The notes under the pieces were generated by a model. That model was not told the DNA's origin. It searched no databases and was given only the letters and a program-made list of their open reading frames with translations. A stretch of 38,112 nt of DNA from Paramacrobiotus richtersi (taxonomy: Eukaryota > Tardigrada > Eutardigrada > Parachela > Macrobiotidae): contig JAQGAU010000142.1 in NCBI GenBank assembly GCA_034698045.1, positions 1 to 38,112 on the forward strand. Reading direction: 5' to 3'. Below, one piece after another: positions 10,201 to 19,000 of this stretch (the stretch's first letter is position 1; each line of letters begins with the position of its first letter). Position numbers and translations under genes: made by a program.

Positions 10201-13200
10201 ATAACGTGGGCACATTTCACGGCTAAGTTCAACCATAGGATCAAAAAAACTCGGAACAATTTGTATCTGTGACAAGATAAGGAGCATTCCTAAATCAGTC
10301 GCTGGATGACCGCCAGACATGCAATCCATGATGTCTGCCATGTTGGGCAATAGTACTGGTCATCAGTGCCAATACGTACAGTTCATATGAAAAGCGGCAT
10401 GCAAGTAATAGTAAATCCATGGCGTTCATGGCTAAATCGATATGTTTCAGCCATTTTTGTAACTTAATAGCAGTGGTTAGCCATACGAATGTGAATTGTA
10501 TCTCAGGAAGTTACCCTCAAGAAACTGTATTGGCAACAGGTCACTCTGGGCTTTTGTCCCTTAGCCCTTAGTCACTCGGTCAAATCAGTGGAGAAAAATG
10601 CATCACTTGTGCAATGAACAGAATCTGTACAAGAAGTACAAGTAGAAGTACATCTGATGTACTTCTACTGCTGTTACGCTGCATTGTGCATCATCGTTAC
10701 CTCAAAGCAAAAAAAAATGAAATACATCAATTATACCTGTATGAAGCATAGCTCTACATCGTGGACCCCAGAACGCGGAAAACCCAGCCAACCAAGCCAA
10801 AATAAAAATTCAAAGTAATCGCTGTGCCATTAGGCTTAGTCAAACAATTATATAATACGTAGAAAAAACAATAAGACTTTGCAACAGCGGAAACAAGACA
10901 AGATCGCTTATTCGCGTTTCTATAACTTACCGTCACAAATCCTCTCGAGTGCAACGCAGTGCTTCACATCCGACGGACAACGAAGGGCCAACTTTCCACA
11001 TGGTGCCCCTGAAGAACATAAGATACAAATCAGGCTTCACTCAAAGATGAGGGCAGGTCTATCCCAGAGTCAGACGTCTTAGTCTCGAATCAAAATATAA
11101 AAGAGCAACCGTTTCGAAATTTTCCAGCTTCAAAGCACTCCAAACTAGCGCAGTTGCCGATGGGCCACGCCTCTTCAAATCAAGTGCCTTGCTTGTTTTT
11201 AGCAGTAACGACAGCGACCTAGAAGTTGGCCTGTCAGATGGGCAAAGTCTTCCGCTGTTTCTATGCGTCACCGTCTGGTTTTTAGCCGCACTTTCCGCAA
11301 AGCATTAAATTCTGGAGCATACGGCAAGACTACAATGTCATCCTCTTGGATTGGTGCTTCGGCAGATCCCAGTTTTGGCTTTTAGCCTTTTACGCACCAT
11401 TCACGCATATGGCCGGGACGATCTATTTTTGCTGCCAGGCATAAATAGTGGCAACACTTACTCGGTGCTTAGCGTACTTACAGGTGGTTCATGTTAATAC
11501 CACTGGAACTGGTACTGGAGTCTGGCACGGGTACTGTGAGTGGTACTGGTGATGGTAACGGGATTAGATCTGATACTGTTCTCTCACTGGTTTTTGTTGA
11601 TGCCGATAATACCCACTTAGCATTCTAAGTAATTGCACATATTCCCTTCTTTACACGAAGCCTGGAAGAAGGATAGAACAGTCTGAACAGACTGCAAGGG
11701 TTTAATTTCTATCTCAAAAAGCATTTTGGATTTGTTGATTTGAATATTTGAAATGCGTCTTCGGCGATTTCGTGGCTCTCCTGTTAGATACCACTGGGTA
11801 CTGTGTACCGAATAAACGTTCACCTGCCAGCCAAACACACTTACGACTCAACTCTACTGTCCACGAATCAGACATAGTGGGTTGCACCTGGTCCATACGG
11901 ATTTGGACGAGCTGAAAAGCAGAAAGAGGTGGCTGCAATATAACTAAATTGGAAGCGATGATCATTTCGTCGTTTCCAAACATGCATGCAACCGCTAGAA
12001 CCCTCTAGAGGACCACAATTCCGTCCGCCGTATATCTGACCCACCCAAGCGTTCTGACCCCATTTAGATCTCATCCGTTCAGGCTGACCCAGGACTATTC
12101 CCCAGTGTGCCTTCTAGGCCGGACACTATTCTCTAGCTTTTTCTGTTTTAGCTAGGACAGATTGTTTGGCATTTTGTCGGAACTCTGTAAACATCCCGCT
12201 TCATATCTGGACCTTGTTTCAGGAACCCGCCACACTGCTCTAAACGCCCTGGCTATTTGTCATACTTCGGCTAGAGTGTCCATGTGACATTGTTATCTGA
12301 TGGCACTCGGCAAGGATCTCCCACTGACAATTACAGCTGTACCGTAATCTGGCGCTACTAGCCAGCGAAAGCATCTGGGTACACAACAAAAAGGCCTTCA
12401 GTGTTAAAATTGGCGGGATATTCATAAACTGCGTTGAAGTTTGGGTGGTGAGGGTTTGGTAAAGTTTGGGGTCATCGCCATATGCCTTTAAGTATGGTTT
12501 CATAGAACTGTGGTGTTCGGCTCACAGAAAACTGTAGCAAAGATTGTCCGGCCTACGGAATGCAACTGGGAATTTTGTCCAGTTTACAGCTCTGACGAAC
12601 GAGGTTGAGGCCGCCGCTACTTTAGCTTCGCGCAGAACGCATAAGCAGACGAAACTCGTGGGTTGCCGTTACGTTCGTCACCGTTCGAAACTTGTCTAAA
12701 ACAAGCACTGTCTACTGGTTAGCACACTAATGTGAGCAATTCGTAGGTGCATCCGCATATGTTTAGTGAAAAAAGGCTTCAAGAGCAACCTGTCCGACGT
12801 CCGACATTCGTCAAATCTCACCTTACCAAAGTATCGCTGTACGAAAGGACATCGACGGACTGTTCATCGCAGACGCGTTTTTTTAGTTCTTGCATGGTTG
12901 GATCTGTCAAGTACCACAGCTTGAAGGATTTATACGCGACAATCAACGTCATAGCTTCTGTTGTTGCCACGTGTAATTCTTACACCTGCCATCCCAGAAT
13001 GTCAGATAACCATCCAGACAAATTGGTCGCAATGCATCCCCATCCACGCTTTGAGGAAGGCTGGAGACCGTGACCCGAGCCTGTGATCCAGTATCAAAAC
13101 TCACTAAGGATGTTGGTTCGCAGTGTTTATCAGAATATCACCTGTACGGCTTCTCCGTCTGCATCAACACGGATCACAATCATACTGTGTTTCAGCGTGA

Positions 13201-13438
13201 AACGTGAATTTCCATGAAATAGTGTCAAATTGCGGTACCGCAGCACTGCTGTTGTGCTGTTCTCGGCGAGCAAAATATTTTTTGTATCAAAACCGCCTGG
13301 GAAACCCCCCTGATACAAAGCTGGAGACGTTGTCGTCTCCAGCGAGTGACACCTTGTGATTATCCAGATGCCATGTAACAAGAAAAGAAAGGGTGATGCA
13401 GATATCACTTTTAAAAAGAACAACTGCAGCGTTAACAT
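3858..13438 (-). CDS. SP1: secreted CUB-LDLa-S1 serine protease (12 exons)
   Basis: Joined exons on the minus strand: 13142-13438, 12984-13080, 12827-12903, 11845-11911, 10931-11008, 9723-9835, 9592-9663, 9463-9530, 6959-7127, 5940-6181, 4697-4801, 3858-4212. They sum to 1740 nt, about 579 residues, with no in-frame stop. Order: signal peptide; divergent CUB; six-cysteine LDLa; propeptide Cys; activation site LRIIGG; S1 domain with His in LTAAHC, Asp in SDMALILL and Ser in CFGDSGGPL; then a C-terminal extension with GWWINRT and REWDDDRKAALL. Family knowledge predicts a secreted zymogen cleaved before IIGG to give a two-chain enzyme. The residue equivalent to 189 is Gly, so specificity is not trypsin-like. 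The Cys168-Cys182 pair is absent. It is divergent from SP2 and closest to SP3 in the catalytic domain. Exon boundaries were assigned by eye from paralogue alignment and GT/AG sites; the biological substrate is unknown. Confidence 0.92.
4697..4801 (-). CDS. SP1 exon 11: catalytic serine
   Basis: 105-nt exon, acceptor TTTTTGCAG, donor GGAAC|GTAAGT, phase 2. Encodes CFGDSGGPLICRKPS with catalytic Ser195, Cys191 and Cys201, then PQWHQFGITS. Confidence 0.95.
5940..6181 (-). CDS. SP1 exon 10: S1 core
   Basis: 242-nt exon, acceptor TTTGTAG, donor AGT|GTAAGT, phase 2. Encodes ACLPGPNMGP (Cys122), LCYTAGCGMRNQT (Cys136; Cys replaces Trp141; a sequon follows), and EPDAMLVWQGGNEGV. Cys168 and Cys182 are both replaced. 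Gly occupies the 189 position. Confidence 0.93.
6959..7127 (-). CDS. SP1 exon 9: catalytic aspartate
   Basis: 169-nt exon, acceptor CATTTCAG, donor CGG|GTATGT, phase 0. Encodes EVQILVLQEKCGQ, then KIFIHPLYGTNY and SDMALILLER with catalytic Asp102. The Cys in EKCGQ is shared by the paralogues and is unusual for S1 proteases. Confidence 0.95.
7621..8070 (-). CDS. Possible nested reading frame in SP1 intron 8
   Basis: An ATG-initiated frame of 149 codons on the SP1 strand, wholly within the 2.3-kb intron between the His and Asp exons. It is polar and protein-like in its second half (KAPEPREVADPAPEIVSTDK, then NFGERKELTRSRSQVLERQ). It resembles no exon of the cluster and no family I recognise. 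A strong donor-like CAG|GTAAGT falls after codon 12, so the first part could be a separate exon. A frame of this length is not improbable by chance in 38 kb, so it stays a candidate. A nested gene, an alternative cassette and chance are all open. Confidence 0.27.
   Translation of the reverse strand: MSGTNPRDIGKQVSFKCYCLRMTPQCVCCWYTASHMDSPSWASESAYVIPLRATCIQDPFSLRPPTENNVAVSRTALFKAPEPREVADPAPEIVSTDKLFGIVNFGERKELTRSRSQVLERQSGDEIGDLFINIMKCSENVLECRSVLN
8840..8962. mobile_element. Foldback (MITE-like) element with 7-bp target-site duplication
   Basis: A 123-bp imperfect palindrome. The left arm starts CGAAGTCACTCGCTAGC and the right arm ends GCTAGCGAGTGGCTTCG; arms of about 45 bases pair through the centre, which carries repeated ATATAGAGTA. 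CCTCAAA directly flanks both ends (8833-8839 and 8963-8969). It lies in SP1 intron 8 and encodes nothing. Confidence 0.75.
8954..9160 (+). CDS. Short orphan reading frame beside the foldback element
   Basis: About 68 codons on the strand opposite SP1, opening inside the right arm of the foldback element with GTG and no upstream ATG. The composition is protein-like (TYEIKFHRNQSF, VPPVTVHPDL, SADEAALQKMA) and it ends at TAG. The family is not recognised. It may be an unrelated fragment exposed in the intron, or chance. Confidence 0.2.
   Translation: MASPQNAKTYEIKFHRNQSFLDREFYQVPPVTVHPDLINVAHMGKTMLKTHFRSADEAALQKMATIAY
9463..9530 (-). CDS. SP1 exon 8: catalytic histidine
   Basis: 68-nt exon, acceptor AATACAG, donor CCC|GTAAGT, phase 2. 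Encodes IGPRWVLTAAHCLF with catalytic His57 and Cys58. A 2.3-kb intron follows. Confidence 0.95.
9592..9663 (-). CDS. SP1 exon 7: S1 SWPW and CGGSV strands
   Basis: 72-nt exon, acceptor CGGACAG, donor GTG|GTAAGA, phase 0. Encodes DSWPWYTYV and TVCGGSV; the cysteine corresponds to Cys42. The intron before it is 59 bp. Confidence 0.95.
9723..9835 (-). CDS. SP1 exon 6: LDLa end and activation site
   Basis: 113-nt exon, acceptor CATTAG, donor CAA|GTATGT, phase 0. Encodes RQDCPQGEDEIC (LDLa cysteines 5-6 with the calcium-binding acidic cluster), then the propeptide Cys in DDCGKPRIP, and LRIIGGRQ, where zymogen cleavage should fall after Arg. Confidence 0.95.
10021..10074 (+). repeat. Two-copy 27-bp tandem duplication
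   Basis: The unit at 10021-10047 is repeated at 10048-10074 with a single substitution. It lies in SP1 intron 5 and has no coding role. Confidence 0.85.
10641..10669. repeat. 14-bp perfect palindrome
   Basis: AGTAGAAGTACATC and its reverse complement are separated by one base, within SP1 intron 5. It may form a small hairpin; no function is assigned. Confidence 0.7.
10931..11008 (-). CDS. SP1 exon 5: first half of LDLa domain
   Basis: 78-nt exon, acceptor TTCTTCAG, donor GACG|GTAAGT, phase 1. Encodes PCGKLALRCPSD and CVALERICD, giving cysteines 1-4 of an LDL-receptor class A module; the CDG glycine is split by the intron. Confidence 0.92.
11845..11911 (-). CDS. SP1 exon 4: last CUB strand
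   Basis: 67-nt exon, acceptor TTTTCAG, donor AGTC|GTAAGT, phase 1. Encodes LVQIRMDQVQPTMSDSWTVE, the C-terminal strands of the CUB-like fold. Confidence 0.9.
12827..12903 (-). CDS. SP1 exon 3: CUB Cys4 segment
   Basis: Acceptor TTGACAG, donor TTG|GTAAGG, phase 0. Encodes MQELKKRVCDEQ and LSYSDTL. KKRVC corresponds to the Cys4 region of a CUB domain. Preceded by an 80-bp intron. Confidence 0.88.
12984..13080 (-). CDS. SP1 exon 2: CUB core
   Basis: Acceptor ATCACAG, donor GGT|GTAAGA, phase 1. Encodes RPICLDGYLTFWDG, which matches the Cys3-x-x-x-YLxxWDG signature of CUB domains. The intron before it is only 61 bp. Confidence 0.88.
13142..13438 (-). CDS. SP1 exon 1: signal peptide and start of CUB
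   Basis: ATG at 13438 begins a long hydrophobic leader (about residues 5-29) and then Cys-His-Ser-Leu-Glu-Thr-Thr-Thr and the conserved GGFPGG. Glycosylation sequons occur in AENST and YRNLT. The donor is CAG|GTGATA, phase 0. Confidence 0.88.
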
Positions 13439-13653
13439 GGTCTCCGCATTTGTTGTGCAAATAATTTATGCACAACACCTTTCTCTTGGTGTATTCTGAA
13501 CCGTCCGAAGCACGAAATGCACGGGTTGTGGCTCGATACATTGAAAGGCTCGTCCACAAAAAGATATCGATGTCCGCTTAGCAACAACGGCGCCGTTACA
13601 ATGCGTTATGACGTTGTTTTTGATCAAGTTATCGTTCTTTGATATTCTGTTTT

Positions 13654-13661
13654 GTATAAAA
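13654..13661 (+). promoter_or_regulatory. TATA-like box in the divergent intergenic region
   Basis: TATAAAAG sits in the context TTTTGTATAAAAGGGC on the plus strand, the orientation of SP2. It is about 2 kb upstream of the SP2 start codon, so use by SP2 would need a spliced leader exon; it could also be incidental. Confidence 0.25.
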
Positions 13662-14816
13662 GGGCAAAGCCCACTATATTTTGGATTGCTTCACAGAACG
13701 ACGCAGCGATCTGGGCGGTAACATTCAAACGACTAACAACGGTGCGGTAACACCGTTACGCAATATTGCTGAAAACGGAGTCATCGCAGGGCACAAAGCA
13801 GGTGTAACCAGCAAAGACACCCCGCTAATAAGTTACCCCAGAGTGTTTTCCAGGTCCCACTTGTAGCTGTTGCCAAAAGTGAAACTCCTGGACACTTTTC
13901 AACCGCAGAGACCCAGGACGCAGACCCGTATCCGAGAGCCTCCACCGGTGTGTTCATTAGACGCGACTTTCGTGGCACACCTGACGGTGGTGTTCTCGTT
14001 GCAGGAAGAGTCGCTAAATCCACAGCCGCACTGCTCTTCACTACTGGCAAACTAACGTGTTGTTTTAATTAAAGCGGTTGATCAGGCTCCTCCGGTCAAC
14101 TGCCGGATATCCTGATCAATAAATTTGACGAGCTCGACAGAAGCCTTAAGGACGCCTCTTAGTTGGTCGAAATGGGCAGTTCAACCATAAAAAGCACGCA
14201 ACATTTCGGGACTATGAGGACGAAGCTCGTCTTCGCGGCTTCGTGCTTCAAAAAGGCAACTATGAGGGTGCAAGGTTGTTTTGAAAACGACCGCTTGAAA
14301 CCTCAAGTTCGAATAGCTTTTTTAGGGAGGGGCATCTCTTCCTTTTCGACCATGGTTGTTTCCTTTTGACCAATAACGGAAGACCAATGTTACAAATGGC
14401 CGCTGTCCAGTTGTGCACCGTGTACATATGTACTATTCCTCTTCCGTATACACATGAGCACGTAATACGCTGTAACATTTTATAACATAACATGTATATG
14501 TATATGACGATATTTCATATTTTATGCATACCAGGATTAAAGCGGTATATTGCAACGAAATTAAATGAGTTACTATATACAGACCTTACAGAAGCGTAGT
14601 GAATCATTTCAGTTAAGCTGGTTGATACAGCATAACAAACACAATTGTATAATTCATATTATTGGCATCTTATTATTTTAGTGGAAATTGTAATGGTGCT
14701 CAAAGGCGCCCCATTTTATAGAATACACTAATTGTTTAATAATAATTGTTATAATAATTTTTTAGAACAATTGTGTCTTATACAATACAGTCATGTAAAG
14801 TAATGTTCGCTTCAGA

Positions 14817-14863
14817 TTTCTCTGTTCGCTTCGGTCTTTATCGCAAGCTTAGCGAGTGCGATT
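14817..14863 (+). repeat. Dispersed repeat copy 1 (GTTCGCTTCGGTC family)
   Basis: About 45 bases beginning TTTCTCTGTTCGCTTCGGTC and ending GAGTGCGATTA resemble 26292-26336 in sequence and spacing. Origin unknown. Confidence 0.45.
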
Positions 14864-14872
14864 AGGTAGTAA

Positions 14873-14938
14873 CAAGAACTTGCTATATCTAAATTAACGT
14901 ATTATATCTAAATTAAATTTAGATATAGTAAGTTCTTG
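14873..14938. repeat. Foldback palindrome with 23-bp arms
   Basis: CAAGAACTTGCTATATCTAA... (14873-14895) pairs with 14916-14938, with one mismatch. The 20-base spacer itself repeats part of the arm. It looks like a small foldback element or stem of an AT-rich repeat; no target duplication was identified. Confidence 0.6.
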
Positions 14939-15711
14939 GTAGTAGCTGTAGTATTGTCAACCACCCGGAGGGTAAGATATGGCATCCGCCACGGGCGCGG
15001 GAACAGTTGCACAACCGCCACGGGTGCGGTAACAACCGCCAAGGGTACCACTTCTTGCTTCCTGACTGGTTTTCGACTATGAGGAAGACTGATACAAGCA
15101 GTCGATCACAACAAGCATCGAGTGTGTTCGTGTAGGCCGAATGCTTGGAAGCTTTTGTGGTCGACAAGAAAATCGTATGCCCGAAAGCTCGTTTGCTTGT
15201 TTCAGAAACAACCAACTATGTGGCGTCCTTTATGTGTCTAGCGATGCATTAGGTGTCTAACGTTTCAATAGCCAAATTGTAGAAACTGTGTCCGCGCTGT
15301 TCCAAGACACATTATCATTAGGCTTTCGACTCCCCGCAGTCCGCTCTGTGTGTGGTATGTCCAGCATTTCTGGCGGGACAGGCATTACTGCCTGCTTGAC
15401 GTAAGCTGTCAGCTGCGCGTATGAAGAATTCAGCGTTCCGTGACGTCTTTAAGTCCTAGGCGCGCTTTGGGTTCTAAACGGTTTTCGCCCATTGTTGGAA
15501 TATCTGATATTATTCTCTTGGCGTAATCCGCTCCACGGAATGCTTTATTTGATTTTGGTCTGTCATGCGACGCCAACTCTTACCTTGCAATGAAGTCCCT
15601 GCAGACCAAAGTTTTGCTTAGCAACCAGGCAATCAAAGATCGGAAGGATCAAAAGAGCGTAGCTATTACAGAATTACCGAGGAAGCCTGTTTATGGAGAA
15701 GCAATGCTGCA

Positions 15712-16020
15712 ATGGTGCTGGTTGCAGTACACTTTCCCAGCATGTCACATAACGTTATATTGTGGGTCGCAGGACTCCTTTGTATATGCTGCTTTTTGCA
15801 GTATCCCTGTGATTTTATTACCGAGACCACAACTCCAAAAATTTTCTACCATGGCGGATTTCCTGGTGCTTATGATACAAAATCTGTGTTGCTGACTCAG
15901 AACAACACAAAAACAGTTTTGCGTTACAGTAACTTTACACTGCTCTGGGGGAATGAGCGCTTAACGCTTAAGCGCAACATGCTGGTGATGCGAGTTCATG
16001 CGGCCGGAGAGGCTGTTCAG
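15712..16020 (+). CDS. SP2 exon 1: signal peptide and start of CUB
   Basis: ATG at 15712; a second in-frame ATG at 15742 gives a more typical signal peptide (MSHNVILWVAGLLCICCF). Then come YPCDF, ETTTP and GGFPGA, with sequons in QNNTK and YSNFT. The donor is CAG|GTATCT, phase 0. The start choice is uncertain. Confidence 0.87.
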
Positions 16021-19000
16021 GTATCTAAATAGGAATGCCTGCTTTCAGCACTACTTACGCTCACCGTGCAAGAAGATCAGTCCTTGGGCTACACTATTAC
16101 CGAGTACCGAATGTGTACACAGGTTCACGCCTCAGCGTTCAGACTGCCCCAAAGTACAAGCGGAGATTCAAAGCGTCCAATATGTCTTGCCGAATATATC
16201 ACCTTCTGGGACGCCAACTGTGAGGAATTTCGCCATTTTCAGCGGAGAATTGTGTAGTATTACGTTACAAATTTCGCATTGTGACTGTAAGGACTAATAG
16301 ATCCCGATATGAGAGAGCTGACGAAGCGTGTTTGCGAACAACAGTCCAGCGATGCACTGTCATACAGCGATACCCTGGTTAGTAAATCTTTTTCTAAAAA
16401 AAGGTTTGCCTAAACTTGAGAAGAATACGTTTCTCAGTTGCTCGTCCGTAAACCGGGGTTGCATTTACATGAAACCGTTTAATGCCCACGAGTACAGAAG
16501 CCTTCATGCCGGCGCATGATATTTGAGTTGTTTGAGGTTCAGCCGAGCGGTCAGGCTAGAGTGAGAGTGCACTGTATATAAGGAAATATTAGTGATCTTG
16601 ATTGCAGGCGCAAAAAGGTAAACGGAGCCGCATCTAACAGAACTGTTGCATCCGTTCCGGCTATTTGAACAGTACATAATTCCTTGAAGCATACACGGTT
16701 ATAAAAAAATTGTCCCGAAGGAGCCAGACTGTTTCGCAACATGCAATATTTGTTTAAGGGTCACTGGGTTATTGTGTATTTGTACGCAAGTGCGTGAATT
16801 TCCTGAATTTACACCCTGCCACCCTGTAAAGTATAATCAAGTTTTAACGAAAGTACAGGTTTCTGTAAGCGTTGCAGGAAAAAAAACTAATTTAATTAAA
16901 GTGCTTAATTAATCCGAAGATCTTAATGTGGTGTAAAAATGTGTAAAAGTTTACAAAAAAGTTGGACAGAACTGCAATGCTTCTAAAGCATAGTCAACAA
17001 TAATGTTATGCTACAAAACTGTGAGTCCGATATGGAATCCTGTCAATGCGTCATACGAATCCAGCTTTCAGGAGTATCTTATACTGGCTGCGCAAACGAT
17101 TCTTCATTTTCGCTGCCGGAATTGCGTATTTAGTAAGTGTTCGCACTCGGTACACGGAAGCGACATATCCGGCAATATTGTCACCCTCCGCCGAACGACT
17201 CGGCGGTCCTGCATCAATGTTCCCTAGGGAACAGCTTGTTGCTACAGTCTGTCGTATTTGTAGCCCCGGCAAAAACCAACTGAAACTGTGCCCTGCTCGT
17301 AACGTTTCCGACTCCGTTTTACATGACCGGAGCAGCAGCAGATGTGGTAACAGTTTTCCGCGAATCAAAGTTTTGGTTCCCAGGTCAAGTTGCTGCCGGA
17401 AGAAAAAAATCTGAGGAATGTGACTCGAGCAAATTTTCTACCATAGAACGTGTTCTCGAGGGGGAACATCTTTTGCCGGGAATAACATCCGGGCAAAACA
17501 TTATTCCGGATCTGGGGGAACAGTGTTTCCTAGAGGGGCCTAGTTACCGGTCACATACTAAAGCATTAGCTGCCCGTTACATACCAAACCATTCCTGCAA
17601 TCTTTAGTTTTATTCCTTGAACCGAACCGAAGCAAATTCAGTAGTTGAAATGATGTGCCCTTTCGAAGAAAAATGTTTACCTGCAATTTCGTGGTTTATT
17701 GTGCACTGTCCTGCTGTTGTTTTCGCAGCGAACGTTTTTCGTATTGAGAATTTGTAGAATAAATAGCTTAATCAAGGAATCGGAAAATGTGGCATTGCCG
17801 CCTGCAAAATTCTTTTGTTATAGTTCGTATAATAACGAAGTATAACTAGAATATCTGATGACGTACTGTTGCACAGCTTGACTAAAGACGTTCCAGTAAA
17901 TTACTCACTTGTTCAACGAACCACGAATACGACTGTCAATGGTACACATTTAATTTCGCATTACAGCTTGTTCAGATCCAGATGGGCCGGGTGAAACCTA
18001 CATCGGCTGATGCGTGGACCATCGAGTTAACGCGTACGACTGCTAGACTCACAACAGAACTGAGTGCCAGTATTCAGTTACGTATGTTGAAGGAGTACCG
18101 TGTGGAAAATCGGCACTACGTTGCCCATCTGACTGGAATAAGTGCGCTGCGATTGAAAAAATTTGTGACGGTAAGTCATCATAATATTTGTTTGCTATGT
18201 GGAGCGGCTGAACCTTTCGCTAACGTGAATTTCTATAGACCCTTTAAAATGCCTATTTAATCAAGCTTATTTATATTAACAAAAATCAATATGGCGATCG
18301 CTGATGCCAAAGCCGTTTCTCTTCCACAAACGCTACCCCAACCTGCGATGTTATTGTTTATATCCAAAAAAATCGATGTGCAGTAATTCTACACAGGTTA
18401 AAAAGTCTAACAGTCCGTTTGTTAGCTCAGCCTCCGGTTATTGCGCAACAGTGGTGCAAACTTCTTCTCAAATAAATGCCGTAATTCCGTGTTTCTTCCA
18501 AACTGTTTGAGACTCTGGCCGTCCAGCGAAAGGGGGTCTGGCCTTCCCAATAATCTGGGCGATCAAAACTGGCGCCGGCTGGAATTTTGGGTCTCCTGAA
18601 GGTTTTATCTGCTGGTGTTAGTGGTTACACGCCTGTTCAACACGACTCGAATATTGGCAGACTACATAACTTCCTGCAACTGTAACTGTACTTCGAGATT
18701 TTTGTTATTTTTGCCACATCGAGTATTCGTTACTTTGTTTCTGTCACTCTGTAACGCTTGTTCAGGAAACAGTGGCACAGGGTGGTAGAAATAAGATAAC
18801 GGATACCAAAAAAAGCAAGTATGCAATGTGTGACATGTGGTTTGCAGCTTAAACCAAAGTTTTGAAAATTTGATTCTTTGTTAGGAACTTGGATAGAAGA
18901 AACCTATATATCTGGATTTATATTAAATATGTATCATCATTTAAAACTATATAATTATTTGGATCATTCGCATCTCTGTTTTTGTTTCAAGGTATGCGAG

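Larger units (their letters stand above)
13439..15711. other. Intergenic region between divergent SP1 and SP2
   Basis: About 2.27 kb separates the first coding exons of the head-to-head genes SP1 and SP2. It must hold both promoters and any untranslated first exons. A TATA-like box and two repeat structures are listed separately. No protease exon was found here, and the reading frames present lack support. Confidence 0.6.

Noticed and set aside
11500..11560. Degenerate GGTACTG repeats considered as a minisatellite.
   Set aside because: Unit spacing and sequence vary too much to define a tandem array.
13681..13866. Plus-strand frame just downstream of the TATA-like box.
   Set aside because: It opens with TTG, has no ATG start and no recognisable domain.
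16220..16300. In-frame stops after the SP2 CUB core suggested a pseudogene.
   Set aside because: They fall in the 81-bp intron between exons 2 and 3; the joined exons are open.
16535..16620. CAGCCGAGCGGTCAGGC resembles the start of a tRNA-Leu/Ser gene.
   Set aside because: No T-arm (GGTTCGAATCC-like) or acceptor stem is found at the right distance.
18832..18866. CGLQLK-like sequence considered as a decayed LDLa exon of SP2.
   Set aside because: The true exon 5 with all four cysteines and good splice sites is at 18093-18170.
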